Source: Mesonia oceanica (GTDB lineage: Bacteria; Bacteroidota; Bacteroidia; Flavobacteriales; Flavobacteriaceae). Taken from it: 64,000 nucleotides of DNA. The translations under genes and the position numbers were made by a program. Each line of letters begins with the position of its first letter. Position 1 is the first letter of the stretch. This document shows positions 17,278-25,492 of the stretch, in pieces. The notes beneath the pieces were generated by a model, which had not been told where the DNA came from, ran no database searches, and saw nothing but the letters and a program-made list of their open reading frames with translations. The stretch lies in NCBI RefSeq assembly GCF_902499555.1, contig NZ_CABVMM010000002.1, forward strand, positions 248,001 to 312,000, given 5' to 3'.

Positions 17278-18780
17278 ATGGAACAACACTCAAATATCCT
17301 AAAATATAAACATCTGGGTATTTATACCCAGAATGAAAACGTGGTCTATATGCGCGAAGATTGCCACGTCTGTATTTCTGAAGGTTTTGAAGCGCTTACC
17401 CGAATTAGGATATCCAATAAAAACACATCAATTGTAGCAAGTCTTAATGTTTTAAATTCAGATATGTTGTTACCCAATGAAATCGGACTATCAGATGCTG
17501 CCGCGAAAAAACTGAATGCTTCTCAAAATGACACGCTGTATGTTTCCCATTTGGAACCTATTGAATCCTTAAGTCACCTTAGGGCTAAAATCTACAATCA
17601 AAAACTGGATTATTCAGCCTTTAATGAAATCATTACCGATATTGTGGAAGGCGATTATTCTAATATTCACCTTTCGGCATTTATTACGGCCTGTGCAGGT
17701 GACCGATTGGATATTGATGAGATATCCGACCTTACTAAAGCTATGATAACTTCTGGAAAGCAGTTGGATTGGAACAAAGAAATCGTAGTCGATAAGCATT
17801 GCATTGGCGGATTACCTGGCAATAGAACAACACCATTAGTGGTTGCCATTGTGGCTGCTTACGGTCTTACGATGCCAAAAACATCGTCACGAGCTATCAC
17901 TTCTCCAGCTGGAACAGCAGATACTATGGAAGTAATGACCAATGTTACCCTTTCATTAGAAGAAATAAAAACCGTAGTTGAAAAAGAAGGAGGCTGCATT
18001 GTTTGGGGCGGTACAGCGCAATTGAGTCCTGCGGATGATATTCTAATTAAAATTGAAAAAGCCTTGGATATTGATAGCGAAGGCCAGCTAATCGCTTCGG
18101 TACTTTCAAAAAAAGCTGCGGCAGGCTCCACGCACGTTATCATTGATATTCCCGTGGGAGAAACCGCCAAGGTTCGTAGTTCAGAAATGGCACAAAAACT
18201 AAAGAATCATATTGAAACCGTTGGAACGGCTGTTGGGTTGAATGTGAAAGTTATTATTACAGATGGCTCACAACCTGTCGGAAGAGGTATTGGTCCTGCT
18301 TTAGAAGCCATCGATATATTAAAAGTTTTAAAAAATGAAGCAGATGCACCCAAAGACCTAACAGAAAGAGCATTGCTTTTAGCCGCTGAACTAATAGAGC
18401 TTTCTGGCAAAGTAGAAAAAGGGAAGGGATTAGAAACCGCACATCAAATTCTCACATCTGGTCAGGCTCATAAAAAATTCCTTGCTATTTGTAATGCGCA
18501 AGGTCGCTTTTCAAAACCTGTTTTAGCACCCTATAAAATCGAAATTAGAGCAGAAACCTCTGGGAATCTAAAGCGAATAGATAATAGGAAGATTGCTAAA
18601 CTCGCCAAGCTTTCCGGCGCACCTCAATCTAAATCGGCAGGGATTCTTCTAAATGTTCATTTGGGAGAACAAATCGAAGAGAACCAACTGCTTTATGCCA
18701 TATATGCTGAATCCAAAGGCGAACTCAACTATGCTCTGGAATATAAAAACAACCATAATGACATCATAACTATAATTTAA
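17278..18780 (+). CDS. AMP phosphorylase / thymidine phosphorylase family enzyme
   Basis: A 500-residue member of the nucleoside phosphorylase-II family in the long, archaeal AMP phosphorylase form, which converts AMP and phosphate to adenine and ribose 1,5-bisphosphate. An extra N-terminal domain of about 90 residues precedes the core, as in archaeal AMPpase and unlike the roughly 440-residue bacterial DeoA. The phosphate and substrate site is HCIGGLPGNRTTP at 174-186, followed by SRAITSPAGTADTMEV near 205 and the hinge GGCIVWGGTAQLSPADD near 240. NCBI-style automated annotation would probably call it thymidine phosphorylase. The next gene encodes PRPP synthetase, whose by-product is AMP. 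Confidence 0.85.
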   Translation: MEQHSNILKYKHLGIYTQNENVVYMREDCHVCISEGFEALTRIRISNKNTSIVASLNVLNSDMLLPNEIGLSDAAAKKLNASQNDTLYVSHLEPIESLSHLRAKIYNQKLDYSAFNEIITDIVEGDYSNIHLSAFITACAGDRLDIDEISDLTKAMITSGKQLDWNKEIVVDKHCIGGLPGNRTTPLVVAIVAAYGLTMPKTSSRAITSPAGTADTMEVMTNVTLSLEEIKTVVEKEGGCIVWGGTAQLSPADDILIKIEKALDIDSEGQLIASVLSKKAAAGSTHVIIDIPVGETAKVRSSEMAQKLKNHIETVGTAVGLNVKVIITDGSQPVGRGIGPALEAIDILKVLKNEADAPKDLTERALLLAAELIELSGKVEKGKGLETAHQILTSGQAHKKFLAICNAQGRFSKPVLAPYKIEIRAETSGNLKRIDNRKIAKLAKLSGAPQSKSAGILLNVHLGEQIEENQLLYAIYAESKGELNYALEYKNNHNDIITII

Positions 18781-18786
18781 AAAACT

Positions 18787-19680
18787 ATGAAAACAATATT
18801 ATTCAGTCTTCCCGGAAATGAAGAACTAACAGAACTAATGGCCACAAAAATGAATACTGAAGTGGGCAAAGCCACTTTGCGGGAATTCCCTGATGGAGAA
18901 TCCTACACGCGCATATTGTCTGATGTTAAAGATAAATGTGTGGTACTGGTATGCACCTTGCACGAACCAGATGCAAAACTGTTGCCACTTTATTTTCTAA
19001 GCCACACAGCCAAATCATTAGGAGCTATGTGCACCTGTTTGGTAGCACCCTATTTGGCGTATATGCGACAAGACAAAGTTTTTAACGAAGGTGAAGGGGT
19101 AACTTCTGGTTTCTTCGGAAAATTGATTTCAGGTTTTGCCGATAGCATTACCACTGTTGACCCACATTTACATAGAATTAGCTCTTTGGGGGAAGTGTAT
19201 CAAATTCCGAATAAAGTGATTCACGCTGCCGATGCTATTTCAGATTGGATAAAGGAAAACATCAAAAACCCAGTACTTATCGGTCCCGATTCTGAGAGTG
19301 AGCAATGGGTTTCTGAAGTTGCTAAAAATGCAGGAGCACCATTTACGGTATTGCAAAAAGTACGTCACGGCGATCGTGATGTGGAAGTCTCTGTACCAGA
19401 TGTGGATACATACAAAAATGCCACACCTATTTTAGTGGATGATATTATTTCCACCGCACGTACAATGATTGAAACCGTAGAACATTTAAAAAAAGCAGAA
19501 ATGAAACCCCCTATTTGCGTCGGCATTCACGCCGTTTTTTCAGGAAATGCCTATCAGGATTTGTTGGATTCCGGCGTGGAAAAAATAGTGACCTGTAATA
19601 CCATTCCACACCCTTCAAATGCTATTGATTTGAGCGATGTACTGGCAAAAGAAGTAAAGAAATTAATGCACCATATATGA
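18787..19680 (+). CDS. prs: Ribose-phosphate pyrophosphokinase (PRPP synthetase)
   Basis: Makes PRPP and AMP from ribose 5-phosphate and ATP; 297 residues, a little shorter than classical bacterial Prs (about 315). The metal/ATP motif VDPHLHR is at 124-130, the flexible loop region KVRHGDRDVEV near 197, and the PRPP-binding loop LVDDIISTARTM near 217. The N-terminus (LFSLPGNEELTELMA) and lack of the bacterial regulatory flag region resemble archaeal or non-allosteric forms. It follows the AMP phosphorylase-type gene by 6 bases. The usual housekeeping prs gene is expected elsewhere, so this is an accessory copy. Confidence 0.88.
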   Translation: MKTILFSLPGNEELTELMATKMNTEVGKATLREFPDGESYTRILSDVKDKCVVLVCTLHEPDAKLLPLYFLSHTAKSLGAMCTCLVAPYLAYMRQDKVFNEGEGVTSGFFGKLISGFADSITTVDPHLHRISSLGEVYQIPNKVIHAADAISDWIKENIKNPVLIGPDSESEQWVSEVAKNAGAPFTVLQKVRHGDRDVEVSVPDVDTYKNATPILVDDIISTARTMIETVEHLKKAEMKPPICVGIHAVFSGNAYQDLLDSGVEKIVTCNTIPHPSNAIDLSDVLAKEVKKLMHHI

Positions 19681-20321
19681 TAAAGCGAAGCTTCATACTC
19701 ATTATTATATTATTCAGCATCTCAATGAATGGACAAACTGAAATGCTCATTGGGCAGATTTCAGGCAGGGATGTAATTCGGGAGAATTTCAATGAAGAAG
19801 GTGCTTTTTTAAACAAGCAAACTTTTGAAGCAGGAAAGATTATCGATAAAAATGGATATTATGAAATCAAGGTTGTTACGGAATTGTTTGACAAGGATAA
19901 AAAATCTACTGACAAATACACCACGACCTATCGCTGTAAGCCTGATGAAGCCAGTATAATGATAATGGCATTTCCTTTTTCAAAGCCAAAATCAAAGGAA
20001 ACTGAAATAAACACTATTTCTGATAATTTTAAAGCGCTATATAATTTGGAAAGCTTGGAAGATATAGAATTGGAAATGAGTTTTGACTCGGGCTTATTGA
20101 ACTTTTTTGGTTCAAAAAGCATTATAAAAATATACGATCGAAAATTTAATAATAGCGAAAATAATATTAATTCAAAAATCAATATTAAGGCTTATGCCTG
20201 GGGAATTCGCATTAAGCAACTCAATTATACCGTTATCGAAAAATTAAATAAAAAAGGTCTATTGACCTTTCAAAAATTTACAGAAGAAGATAAGAGTTAT
20301 TTTACAATAAACTATAAATAA
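19677..20321 (+). CDS. Secreted protein of unknown function
   Basis: A 214-residue protein whose ATG overlaps the prs stop (ATGA). The first 19 residues (MIKRSFILIIILFSISMNG) form a signal peptide, so it is probably periplasmic or outer-membrane linked. The rest is beta-rich and lysine/asparagine-rich, with no catalytic motif I recognise; the pattern of alternating strands faintly resembles the TapB/DUF3108-like beta proteins. Translational coupling to prs argues that it belongs to the metabolic array even though a secreted protein is unexpected there. Confidence 0.6.
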   Translation: MIKRSFILIIILFSISMNGQTEMLIGQISGRDVIRENFNEEGAFLNKQTFEAGKIIDKNGYYEIKVVTELFDKDKKSTDKYTTTYRCKPDEASIMIMAFPFSKPKSKETEINTISDNFKALYNLESLEDIELEMSFDSGLLNFFGSKSIIKIYDRKFNNSENNINSKINIKAYAWGIRIKQLNYTVIEKLNKKGLLTFQKFTEEDKSYFTINYK

Positions 20322-20331
20322 ATAAAGACAA

Positions 20332-20625
20332 ATGAAAAATTACGATACACTATCAGAAGCTATAAATGATTTACAGGCTAACGATTATCCCTATGATTTC
20401 AACTTAAAGCCTGAATGCTTGGAATGTCCTTCCTTGAAAATTGAGATCCGGCCAGAAGATTTTAAAGTAGATAAAACCTTTCGCTTTGAAGGAATGAGCA
20501 GTACCGATGATAATAGTGTTTTATATGCTATATCTTCCAAAGATGGAATTAAAGGACTTCTGGTAGATGCCTACGGTGTCTATTCTGAGAATATTTCAGA
20601 AAAAATGCGAAAAAAATTAAGATAA
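20332..20625 (+). CDS. Small conserved protein often labelled phosphoribosylpyrophosphate synthetase
   Basis: A 97-residue protein with no PRPP-synthetase motif. It resembles a short Bacteroidetes family that databases often name phosphoribosylpyrophosphate synthetase, probably a name carried over from gene context. Features are a helical start (YDTLSEAINDLQANDYPYDF), two cysteines in LECPS, an acidic beta core (IRPEDFKVDKTFRFEGMSS) and DNSVLYAISSKDGIKGLLVDAYG, a typical family ending. It lies 10 bases after the secreted protein gene. It may be a nucleotide or phosphate sensor, but the function is unknown. Confidence 0.68.
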   Translation: MKNYDTLSEAINDLQANDYPYDFNLKPECLECPSLKIEIRPEDFKVDKTFRFEGMSSTDDNSVLYAISSKDGIKGLLVDAYGVYSENISEKMRKKLR

Positions 20626-20643
20626 CACTTAAACAATACTATA

Positions 20644-22776
20644 ATGGAAAATCACGAACACCACAAACACGAAGAAATGGATCATTCTAAAATGGACCAT
20701 TCAAAAATGAAACACAAAAAAGAAGATCATTCAAAAATGAAACACAAAAAAGAAGATCATTCAAAAATGAAACACGGAGATGGAGACCATTCCGGTCATA
20801 ATATAGGTCACGGCGAGATGGGCCACGACCATCATAAAATGATGATTGCCGATTTCAGGAAACGCTTTTGGGTAACCTTAATCTTGACTATTCCCATCCT
20901 CATCATCTCCCCGATGATCCAGGGGTTTATTGGGTATGAGTTCTTGCTTCCCGGAAACCAATATATTTTATTTGCCCTTTCTTCGGTAGTGTATTTCTAT
21001 GGCGGCTGGCCATTTATTACCGGATTTTGGTCCGAAGTTAAAAAAGGTGCACCGGGGATGATGACCCTTATTTCTATGGCCATTACTGTGGCTTACTTTT
21101 ATAGTTCGGCAACGGTGTTCGGTTTAGAAGGAGTTGATTTTTTCTGGGAACTGGCTACTCTTATCGCAATTATGTTAGTAGGACACTGGATAGAGATGAA
21201 AAGCGTCTTGGGAGCTTCAAAAGCCTTACAGCTTTTGGTAAGTATGATGCCAGCCGAAGCACATCGTGTAAAAGGTGATACCGTTGAAGATATTCAATTG
21301 GAAGATTTATTAAAAGACGATATAATTTTGGTTAAGCCTGGTGAAAAAGTTCCTGCTGATGGTATCATCACAGAAGGTTCCAGTTATCTAAATGAATCTA
21401 TGCTTACCGGAGAATCTAAACCAGTAAAAAAAGAAGAAAAAGATAAAGTAATTGGAGGTTCGGTAAATGGTAATGGCAGTTTAAAGGTAAAAGTAGAGCA
21501 TACAGGAAAGGACAGCTATCTCAACAAGGTCATCACAATGGTTGAAGAAGCACAAAAGTCCAAATCAAAAATGCAAAACCTCTCGGATAGGGCTGCAAAA
21601 TGGCTTACCTATATCGCATTGGGAATTGGATTTGGTACATTGGCGGTTTGGCTGATTTTAGGCTTCCCTTTTGTGTATGCTTTGGAGCGTATGGTAACGG
21701 TAATGATTATCGCCTGTCCCCACGCCTTAGGCCTTGCCATCCCATTAGTAGTCGCTATTTCTACTGCTGTATCTGCACAGAACGGATTGTTGATTCGTAA
21801 TAGGACAGCTTTTGAAGAATCCCGCAAAATTTCAGTTCTGCTTTTTGATAAAACGGGAACGCTTACAAAAGGGGACTTTGGGGTTACCCGCATTGAATCT
21901 GTAGATGAAAAATTTTCGAAAGAGGAAATATTACGATTTGCGAGTGCTTTGGAGCAAAGCTCGGAACACCCTATTGCCGTTGGAATAATTAAAAAAGTAA
22001 AAGAAGGCAAAGTTGCTATTCCAAATCCAGAAAACTTCAACGCAATTACCGGTAAAGGGGTTGAAGCCAACGTAGAGGGGAAACAAATAAAAGTTGTAAG
22101 TCCGGGCTATTTAAGAGATGAAAAAATAATTATTCCCGAGGATGCTTATAGCGATGCCGCAGAAACTGTTGTTTTTGTCTTGATTGATGGAGAATTGGCT
22201 GGATATATTGCGCTTGCCGATGAGATCAGACCAGAATCTGCCGAAGCTATAAAGGTCTTTAAAAAGAATAATATTAAAGTTTTAATGGCTACTGGTGATA
22301 ATGAAAGAACTGCCAAAGCTGTTAGTGATAAACTCGGATTGGATGGATACTACGCCGAAGTTTTACCACATCAAAAAGTGGAAATAGTAAAAGAGTTGGA
22401 AAGTAAAGGAGAGTTTGTTGCAATGACCGGCGACGGAGTGAACGATGCCCCAGCTTTGGCCCAGGCGAATGTGGGTATTGCGGTAGGTTCTGGCACGGAC
22501 GTAGCCGCCGAAACCGCCGATATTATTTTGGTAAATAGCAATCCACAAGATATTGCTAACTTGATTCTGTTTGGCAAGGCTACCTACAATAAAATGATCC
22601 AGAATCTTGTTTGGGCGACGGGGTACAACGTTATTGCCATTCCGTTAGCTGCTGGGGTGCTTTATTCTACCGGTTTTGTTTTAGGCCCAGCCGTTGGAGC
22701 CGTACTTATGAGTTTGAGTACAATTATTGTGGCCATTAATGCTCAATTATTGAAAAAGAAAATTGGAAAGAAATAA
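20644..22776 (+). CDS. copB: Copper-exporting P-type ATPase, P1B-3 (CopB-like) with His/Met repeat
   Basis: Metal-pumping ATPase of 710 residues. Instead of HMA domains the first 65 residues form a cytosolic His/Met/Lys-rich tail built from a 10-residue repeat (DHSKMKHKKE). The intramembrane metal site is CPH at 358-360 (ACPHALGLAIP), diagnostic of the CopB type for Cu(II)/Cu(I) or Ag(I), in contrast to CPC of CopA. The phosphorylated Asp is D402 in DKTGTLTKG, with TGES near 258, the HP motif SSEHPIAVG, and GDGVNDAPAL near 600. It overlaps the MFS gene stop-to-start (ATGA). The HMA protein at 5434 and the RND pump at 1-3009 would act with it in copper removal. Confidence 0.93.
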   Translation: MENHEHHKHEEMDHSKMDHSKMKHKKEDHSKMKHKKEDHSKMKHGDGDHSGHNIGHGEMGHDHHKMMIADFRKRFWVTLILTIPILIISPMIQGFIGYEFLLPGNQYILFALSSVVYFYGGWPFITGFWSEVKKGAPGMMTLISMAITVAYFYSSATVFGLEGVDFFWELATLIAIMLVGHWIEMKSVLGASKALQLLVSMMPAEAHRVKGDTVEDIQLEDLLKDDIILVKPGEKVPADGIITEGSSYLNESMLTGESKPVKKEEKDKVIGGSVNGNGSLKVKVEHTGKDSYLNKVITMVEEAQKSKSKMQNLSDRAAKWLTYIALGIGFGTLAVWLILGFPFVYALERMVTVMIIACPHALGLAIPLVVAISTAVSAQNGLLIRNRTAFEESRKISVLLFDKTGTLTKGDFGVTRIESVDEKFSKEEILRFASALEQSSEHPIAVGIIKKVKEGKVAIPNPENFNAITGKGVEANVEGKQIKVVSPGYLRDEKIIIPEDAYSDAAETVVFVLIDGELAGYIALADEIRPESAEAIKVFKKNNIKVLMATGDNERTAKAVSDKLGLDGYYAEVLPHQKVEIVKELESKGEFVAMTGDGVNDAPALAQANVGIAVGSGTDVAAETADIILVNSNPQDIANLILFGKATYNKMIQNLVWATGYNVIAIPLAAGVLYSTGFVLGPAVGAVLMSLSTIIVAINAQLLKKKIGKK
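20695..20775 (+). repeat. 30-bp tandem repeat inside the copper ATPase gene
   Basis: The sequence TCAAAAATGAAACAC occurs at 20701, 20731 and 20761, an exact 30-bp period encoding DHSKMKHKKE. The copies are identical at the DNA level, which points to recent slippage expansion and likely length variation between strains. Confidence 0.9.
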
Positions 22777-24032
22777 TGAGCAAAAAAAGAAAGCTCGGCA
22801 GGATTATTTTGATCCTGCTGAGTTTATTTATGGTAATGCTTGGGTATGGCATTTTATTACCAATCCTTCCATACTATACCGAAAGGCTTGCTTTAGGAGA
22901 TAACCTGGATACTGATTCGATTAACTTTCATATTGGTTTATTGACCAGTATTTATCCGCTCTTTCAGCTTCTTTTCGCTATACTCTGGGGTAGGTTATCC
23001 GATAAATATGGACGTAAGCCCATAATCATTGTCGGATTAATTGGATTTATAGTAATGCAACTGCTTACTGGACTGGCAACATCTCTTACAATGCTCTATA
23101 TAGCGCGTATCCTTGGAGGTATATTCACATCGGCTGTTATTCCTGTCAGTAATGCATACCTTAGTGATATCACTTCTAGAAAGCATAGGACCAAGATTAT
23201 GGCTTGGTCTGGTGTGGCTATAAGTTCCGGGGTTATTTTTGGACCCGTTTTAGGCAGCTTCCTATCCCAAACCAACCTACATTTTAAATATTCATTAGGG
23301 ATATTACATCTGGATCGCTTTTCAATCCCATTTCTTCTGATAGCTCTTTTGGGTTTTATTGTAATGATGATACTTATTAAATGGCTTAAAAATACAGCAC
23401 CAGTAATCAATTTTGCTTCAGGAAAACAAAAATTAAATTTTAGCTTTAGTAGGTTCTTTATCGTCCTTTTACTGCTTTCTTTTGTAATGCAGTTCGTAGT
23501 CACCCTCTTTGAAACGGTTTTTTCAATTTATGGAAAAGACGAGTTGTCATTTACCAGTATTCAAATAGGCATTGGTTTTATGCTTTGTGGGGTGGTAATG
23601 GCGGTATTACAACCTGTATTTGCGACCTACGGTAAAAAATTGATAACGGCAAAGAAACAAATCGGGGCCGGATTATTGATTTCGGGAATTTCAATGATCG
23701 CATTCCCTTTTTTCAACAACGAATTTTATGTCTATGTGTTAATCATCACATTTGCCACAGGAGGTGCTCTGGTAACCCCGAACCTACTTTCGGCCGTTTC
23801 CTTACTTTCAAAAGAAAATGCGGGCAGCAATATTTCTATCCAAACATCGGCAAATAGTGTGGGACAGATTTTAGGGCCGGTTATAGGGACTTGGCTTATT
23901 GCAGGTGGGTTTTATTACCCATTTATTATTGCCGGCATCATCATACTGACCGCTATTGGATTACTGTATTTTTATAGAAGCTTTTACAAACCTACCAACG
24001 AAAATACCCAAAGATCACTTACTGATAATTAA
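22776..24032 (+). CDS. MFS drug/multidrug efflux transporter (TetA-like)
   Basis: Major facilitator with about 12 membrane helices, 418 residues, close to TetA and related drug/H+ antiporters. Motif A, GRLSDKYGRKP, is in the loop between helices 2 and 3 (about residue 70), the antiporter motif C-like stretch GVAISSGVIFGPVLGSF is near 147, and a second-half repeat is near 360 (NSVGQILGPVIG). Its start overlaps the copper ATPase stop, so both are made from one message. It may export a drug or metal chelate; the substrate is unknown. It is the last gene before the RteC regulator. Confidence 0.87.
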   Translation: MSKKRKLGRIILILLSLFMVMLGYGILLPILPYYTERLALGDNLDTDSINFHIGLLTSIYPLFQLLFAILWGRLSDKYGRKPIIIVGLIGFIVMQLLTGLATSLTMLYIARILGGIFTSAVIPVSNAYLSDITSRKHRTKIMAWSGVAISSGVIFGPVLGSFLSQTNLHFKYSLGILHLDRFSIPFLLIALLGFIVMMILIKWLKNTAPVINFASGKQKLNFSFSRFFIVLLLLSFVMQFVVTLFETVFSIYGKDELSFTSIQIGIGFMLCGVVMAVLQPVFATYGKKLITAKKQIGAGLLISGISMIAFPFFNNEFYVYVLIITFATGGALVTPNLLSAVSLLSKENAGSNISIQTSANSVGQILGPVIGTWLIAGGFYYPFIIAGIIILTAIGLLYFYRSFYKPTNENTQRSLTDN

Positions 24033-24058
24033 CCGAATTCTAAAGCCCCATATATGTT

Positions 24059-24910
24059 TTGCTTAAATTAATACATAAAATATTAGATGATTACAAAGAG
24101 GATATGAAGGGGGTTGTAGAATCGAATCTTAACGATTTTAACAACGTTGAGCAAGGAATTTCCGTTTCCAGGCAGTATTTACAAAAATTAAGAATATGTG
24201 TAAGGCAAAATGAGTTCAGTAATCAACAGGACGAAATAACATTCTTTAAAGAACATAAACCTTACATATACAGTCGGTTAAAATTTTATGCTAAACTCTA
24301 TAATTTCTTGATAAATAGGCCTGCGGGAACAATAAAATCCCAACAGGAATTTATAGACGCAGAAATAAAAAAACTTCAAGAAAGTAACCGGCGTAATATA
24401 GATTTCATAAAGTATTATAGGGAGCAATCTACGGTTCTCGATGAATTTTATTTTTTGCGCGGAAAGGATAAAATCAGTTTGGTTTCCAATACCTCCCATT
24501 TTTATACCGATGCCGAATTCTCTACAAGCCACGATAACGCCGTCGCTAAAATTATGGCTTATGATCTTTTAGTTAACCATTATGTTCAAGAACTGAGCTA
24601 TTTAAGAGATATATCTTATGGGAAATCACGAGAATTAAATACCTTGGCCAACGGGGATCGGCTAAGCTGGACTGCTTCAAAAACAGATTTGATAGAATTG
24701 ATATATGCTTTACAAGCCTCTGGGGCCATAAAAAGTGGAACGGCCGGGATTAAAGAAATGGCTTCGGCTTGCGAAAGTATTTTTGACCTAAATCTTGGTA
24801 ACGTGTACAGGACTTTTTTAGAAATCAGGGAAAGGAAGATAGACCTGACCAAATTTATCGATAGGCTAAAATCTGCGCTTTTACAAAGGATGGAAGAAAC
24901 CGACGGTTAA
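24059..24910 (+). CDS. rteC: RteC-type conjugative element regulator
   Basis: Regulator of excision and transfer in CTnDOT-type conjugative transposons, 283 residues. The helical N-terminal half has the family pattern FFKEHKPYIYSRLKFYAKLYNF and KKLQESNRRNIDFIKYYREQST. The C-terminal part (residues 195-280) contains the winged-helix-like DNA-binding region (SKTDLIELIYALQASGAIKSG). In CTnDOT, RteC binds repeats upstream of the excision operon. Here the following intergenic region holds two operator-like repeats. No in-frame ATG precedes residue 16, so a TTG start at 24059 is taken. Confidence 0.85.
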   Translation: MLKLIHKILDDYKEDMKGVVESNLNDFNNVEQGISVSRQYLQKLRICVRQNEFSNQQDEITFFKEHKPYIYSRLKFYAKLYNFLINRPAGTIKSQQEFIDAEIKKLQESNRRNIDFIKYYREQSTVLDEFYFLRGKDKISLVSNTSHFYTDAEFSTSHDNAVAKIMAYDLLVNHYVQELSYLRDISYGKSRELNTLANGDRLSWTASKTDLIELIYALQASGAIKSGTAGIKEMASACESIFDLNLGNVYRTFLEIRERKIDLTKFIDRLKSALLQRMEETDG

Positions 24911-24941
24911 TTTATTCAACCCTGAAAATGTTAAATTTTCT

Positions 24942-24963
24942 CCCAAGTTGGGTACGACTTGGG
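24942..24963 (+). promoter_or_regulatory. Operator-like repeat, copy 1
   Basis: This 22-bp block combines the dyad CCCAAnTTGGG with a second TTGGG exactly 11 bp on, one helical turn. It matches copy 2 at 25069-25090 in 18 of 22 positions. Its place right after rteC makes RteC the likely binder, by analogy with CTnDOT. Confidence 0.55.
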
Positions 24964-25068
24964 AAAAAATAAAATTAATTTTTTTTATGGCTGTTTAGTG
25001 TTGACCTTCCAATGAACAACAAACAAATAAAACCATTTTAACTCATTGAAAATGAGAAAATAAAAACA

Positions 25069-25090
25069 CCCAACTTGGGTATACCTTGGG
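25069..25090 (+). promoter_or_regulatory. Operator-like repeat, copy 2
   Basis: The second copy of the CCCAAnTTGGG dyad plus TTGGG block, 127 bp after copy 1. A further partial half site, CCCAAATTTG, follows near 25111. Between the two copies there is no gene, so the pair probably brackets the promoter of the downstream HTH and replication genes. Confidence 0.55.
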
Positions 25091-25145
25091 AATAAAACCC
25101 ATTAAACTATCCCAAATTTGTAGAACGAAAGTCAAATCCTGCGAG

Positions 25146-25185
25146 GGGCTATCAAATTAGTTTAGACTGAGGCGGTAGCCCTTTT
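25146..25185 (+). terminator. Leader hairpin with T-run (attenuator candidate)
   Basis: GGGCTATC at 25146-25153 pairs with GGTAGCCC at 25174-25181 (8 bp including a T-G wobble, 20-nt loop) and is followed by TTTT. It ends 20 bases before the HTH gene start. Position and shape suit transcriptional attenuation of the following genes. Confidence 0.5.
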
Positions 25186-25204
25186 CATTTAAAACCGTTC
25201 TATT

Positions 25205-25489
25205 ATGCCAACAAGTATCATTACCACAGACGATCTTCGGGAATTCAAAATGGAATTGCTCGATGATATTAAAAAGCTCCTATCCCGACAAGCAACCGGT
25301 AAACTCAAAAAATACCTGAAATCTTCCGAAGTAATGGAACTGCTTCAGGTCAGTCCGGGAACACTTCAAAATCTTCGCGTCAATGGCACACTGCCCTACA
25401 CCAAGGTGGGAGGTATCATTTACTACGATGCCGAGGAAATCCAGAATGTAATGACCGCAAACCGTGTGCAGCACGGATTAAACTCTTAG
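25205..25489 (+). CDS. Helix-turn-helix protein, excisionase-like
   Basis: A 94-residue protein. An N-terminal helix (residues 8-30) is followed by a HTH_17/MerR-like DNA-binding domain at about 38-90: KKYLKSSEVMELLQVSPGTL, then NLRVNGTLPYTKVGGIIYY. Such small proteins act as recombination directionality factors or transcriptional regulators in Bacteroidetes conjugative elements. It is the first gene after the repeat-bearing leader and lies 3 bases before the replication-type gene, so its expression should follow the putative RteC and attenuator control. Confidence 0.78.
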   Translation: MPTSIITTDDLREFKMELLDDIKKLLSRQATGKLKKYLKSSEVMELLQVSPGTLQNLRVNGTLPYTKVGGIIYYDAEEIQNVMTANRVQHGLNS

Positions 25490-25492
25490 GCG

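Noticed and set aside
10268..19680. A complete type III RuBisCO/AMP pathway
   Set aside because: No RuBisCO or ribose-1,5-bisphosphate isomerase gene is in the window, so only the AMP phosphorylase step is supported.
20644..20850. CRISPR-like array in the repeated sequence at the start of the ATPase gene
   Set aside because: The repeats are contiguous 30-bp units in the coding frame with no spacers, so this is a protein repeat.
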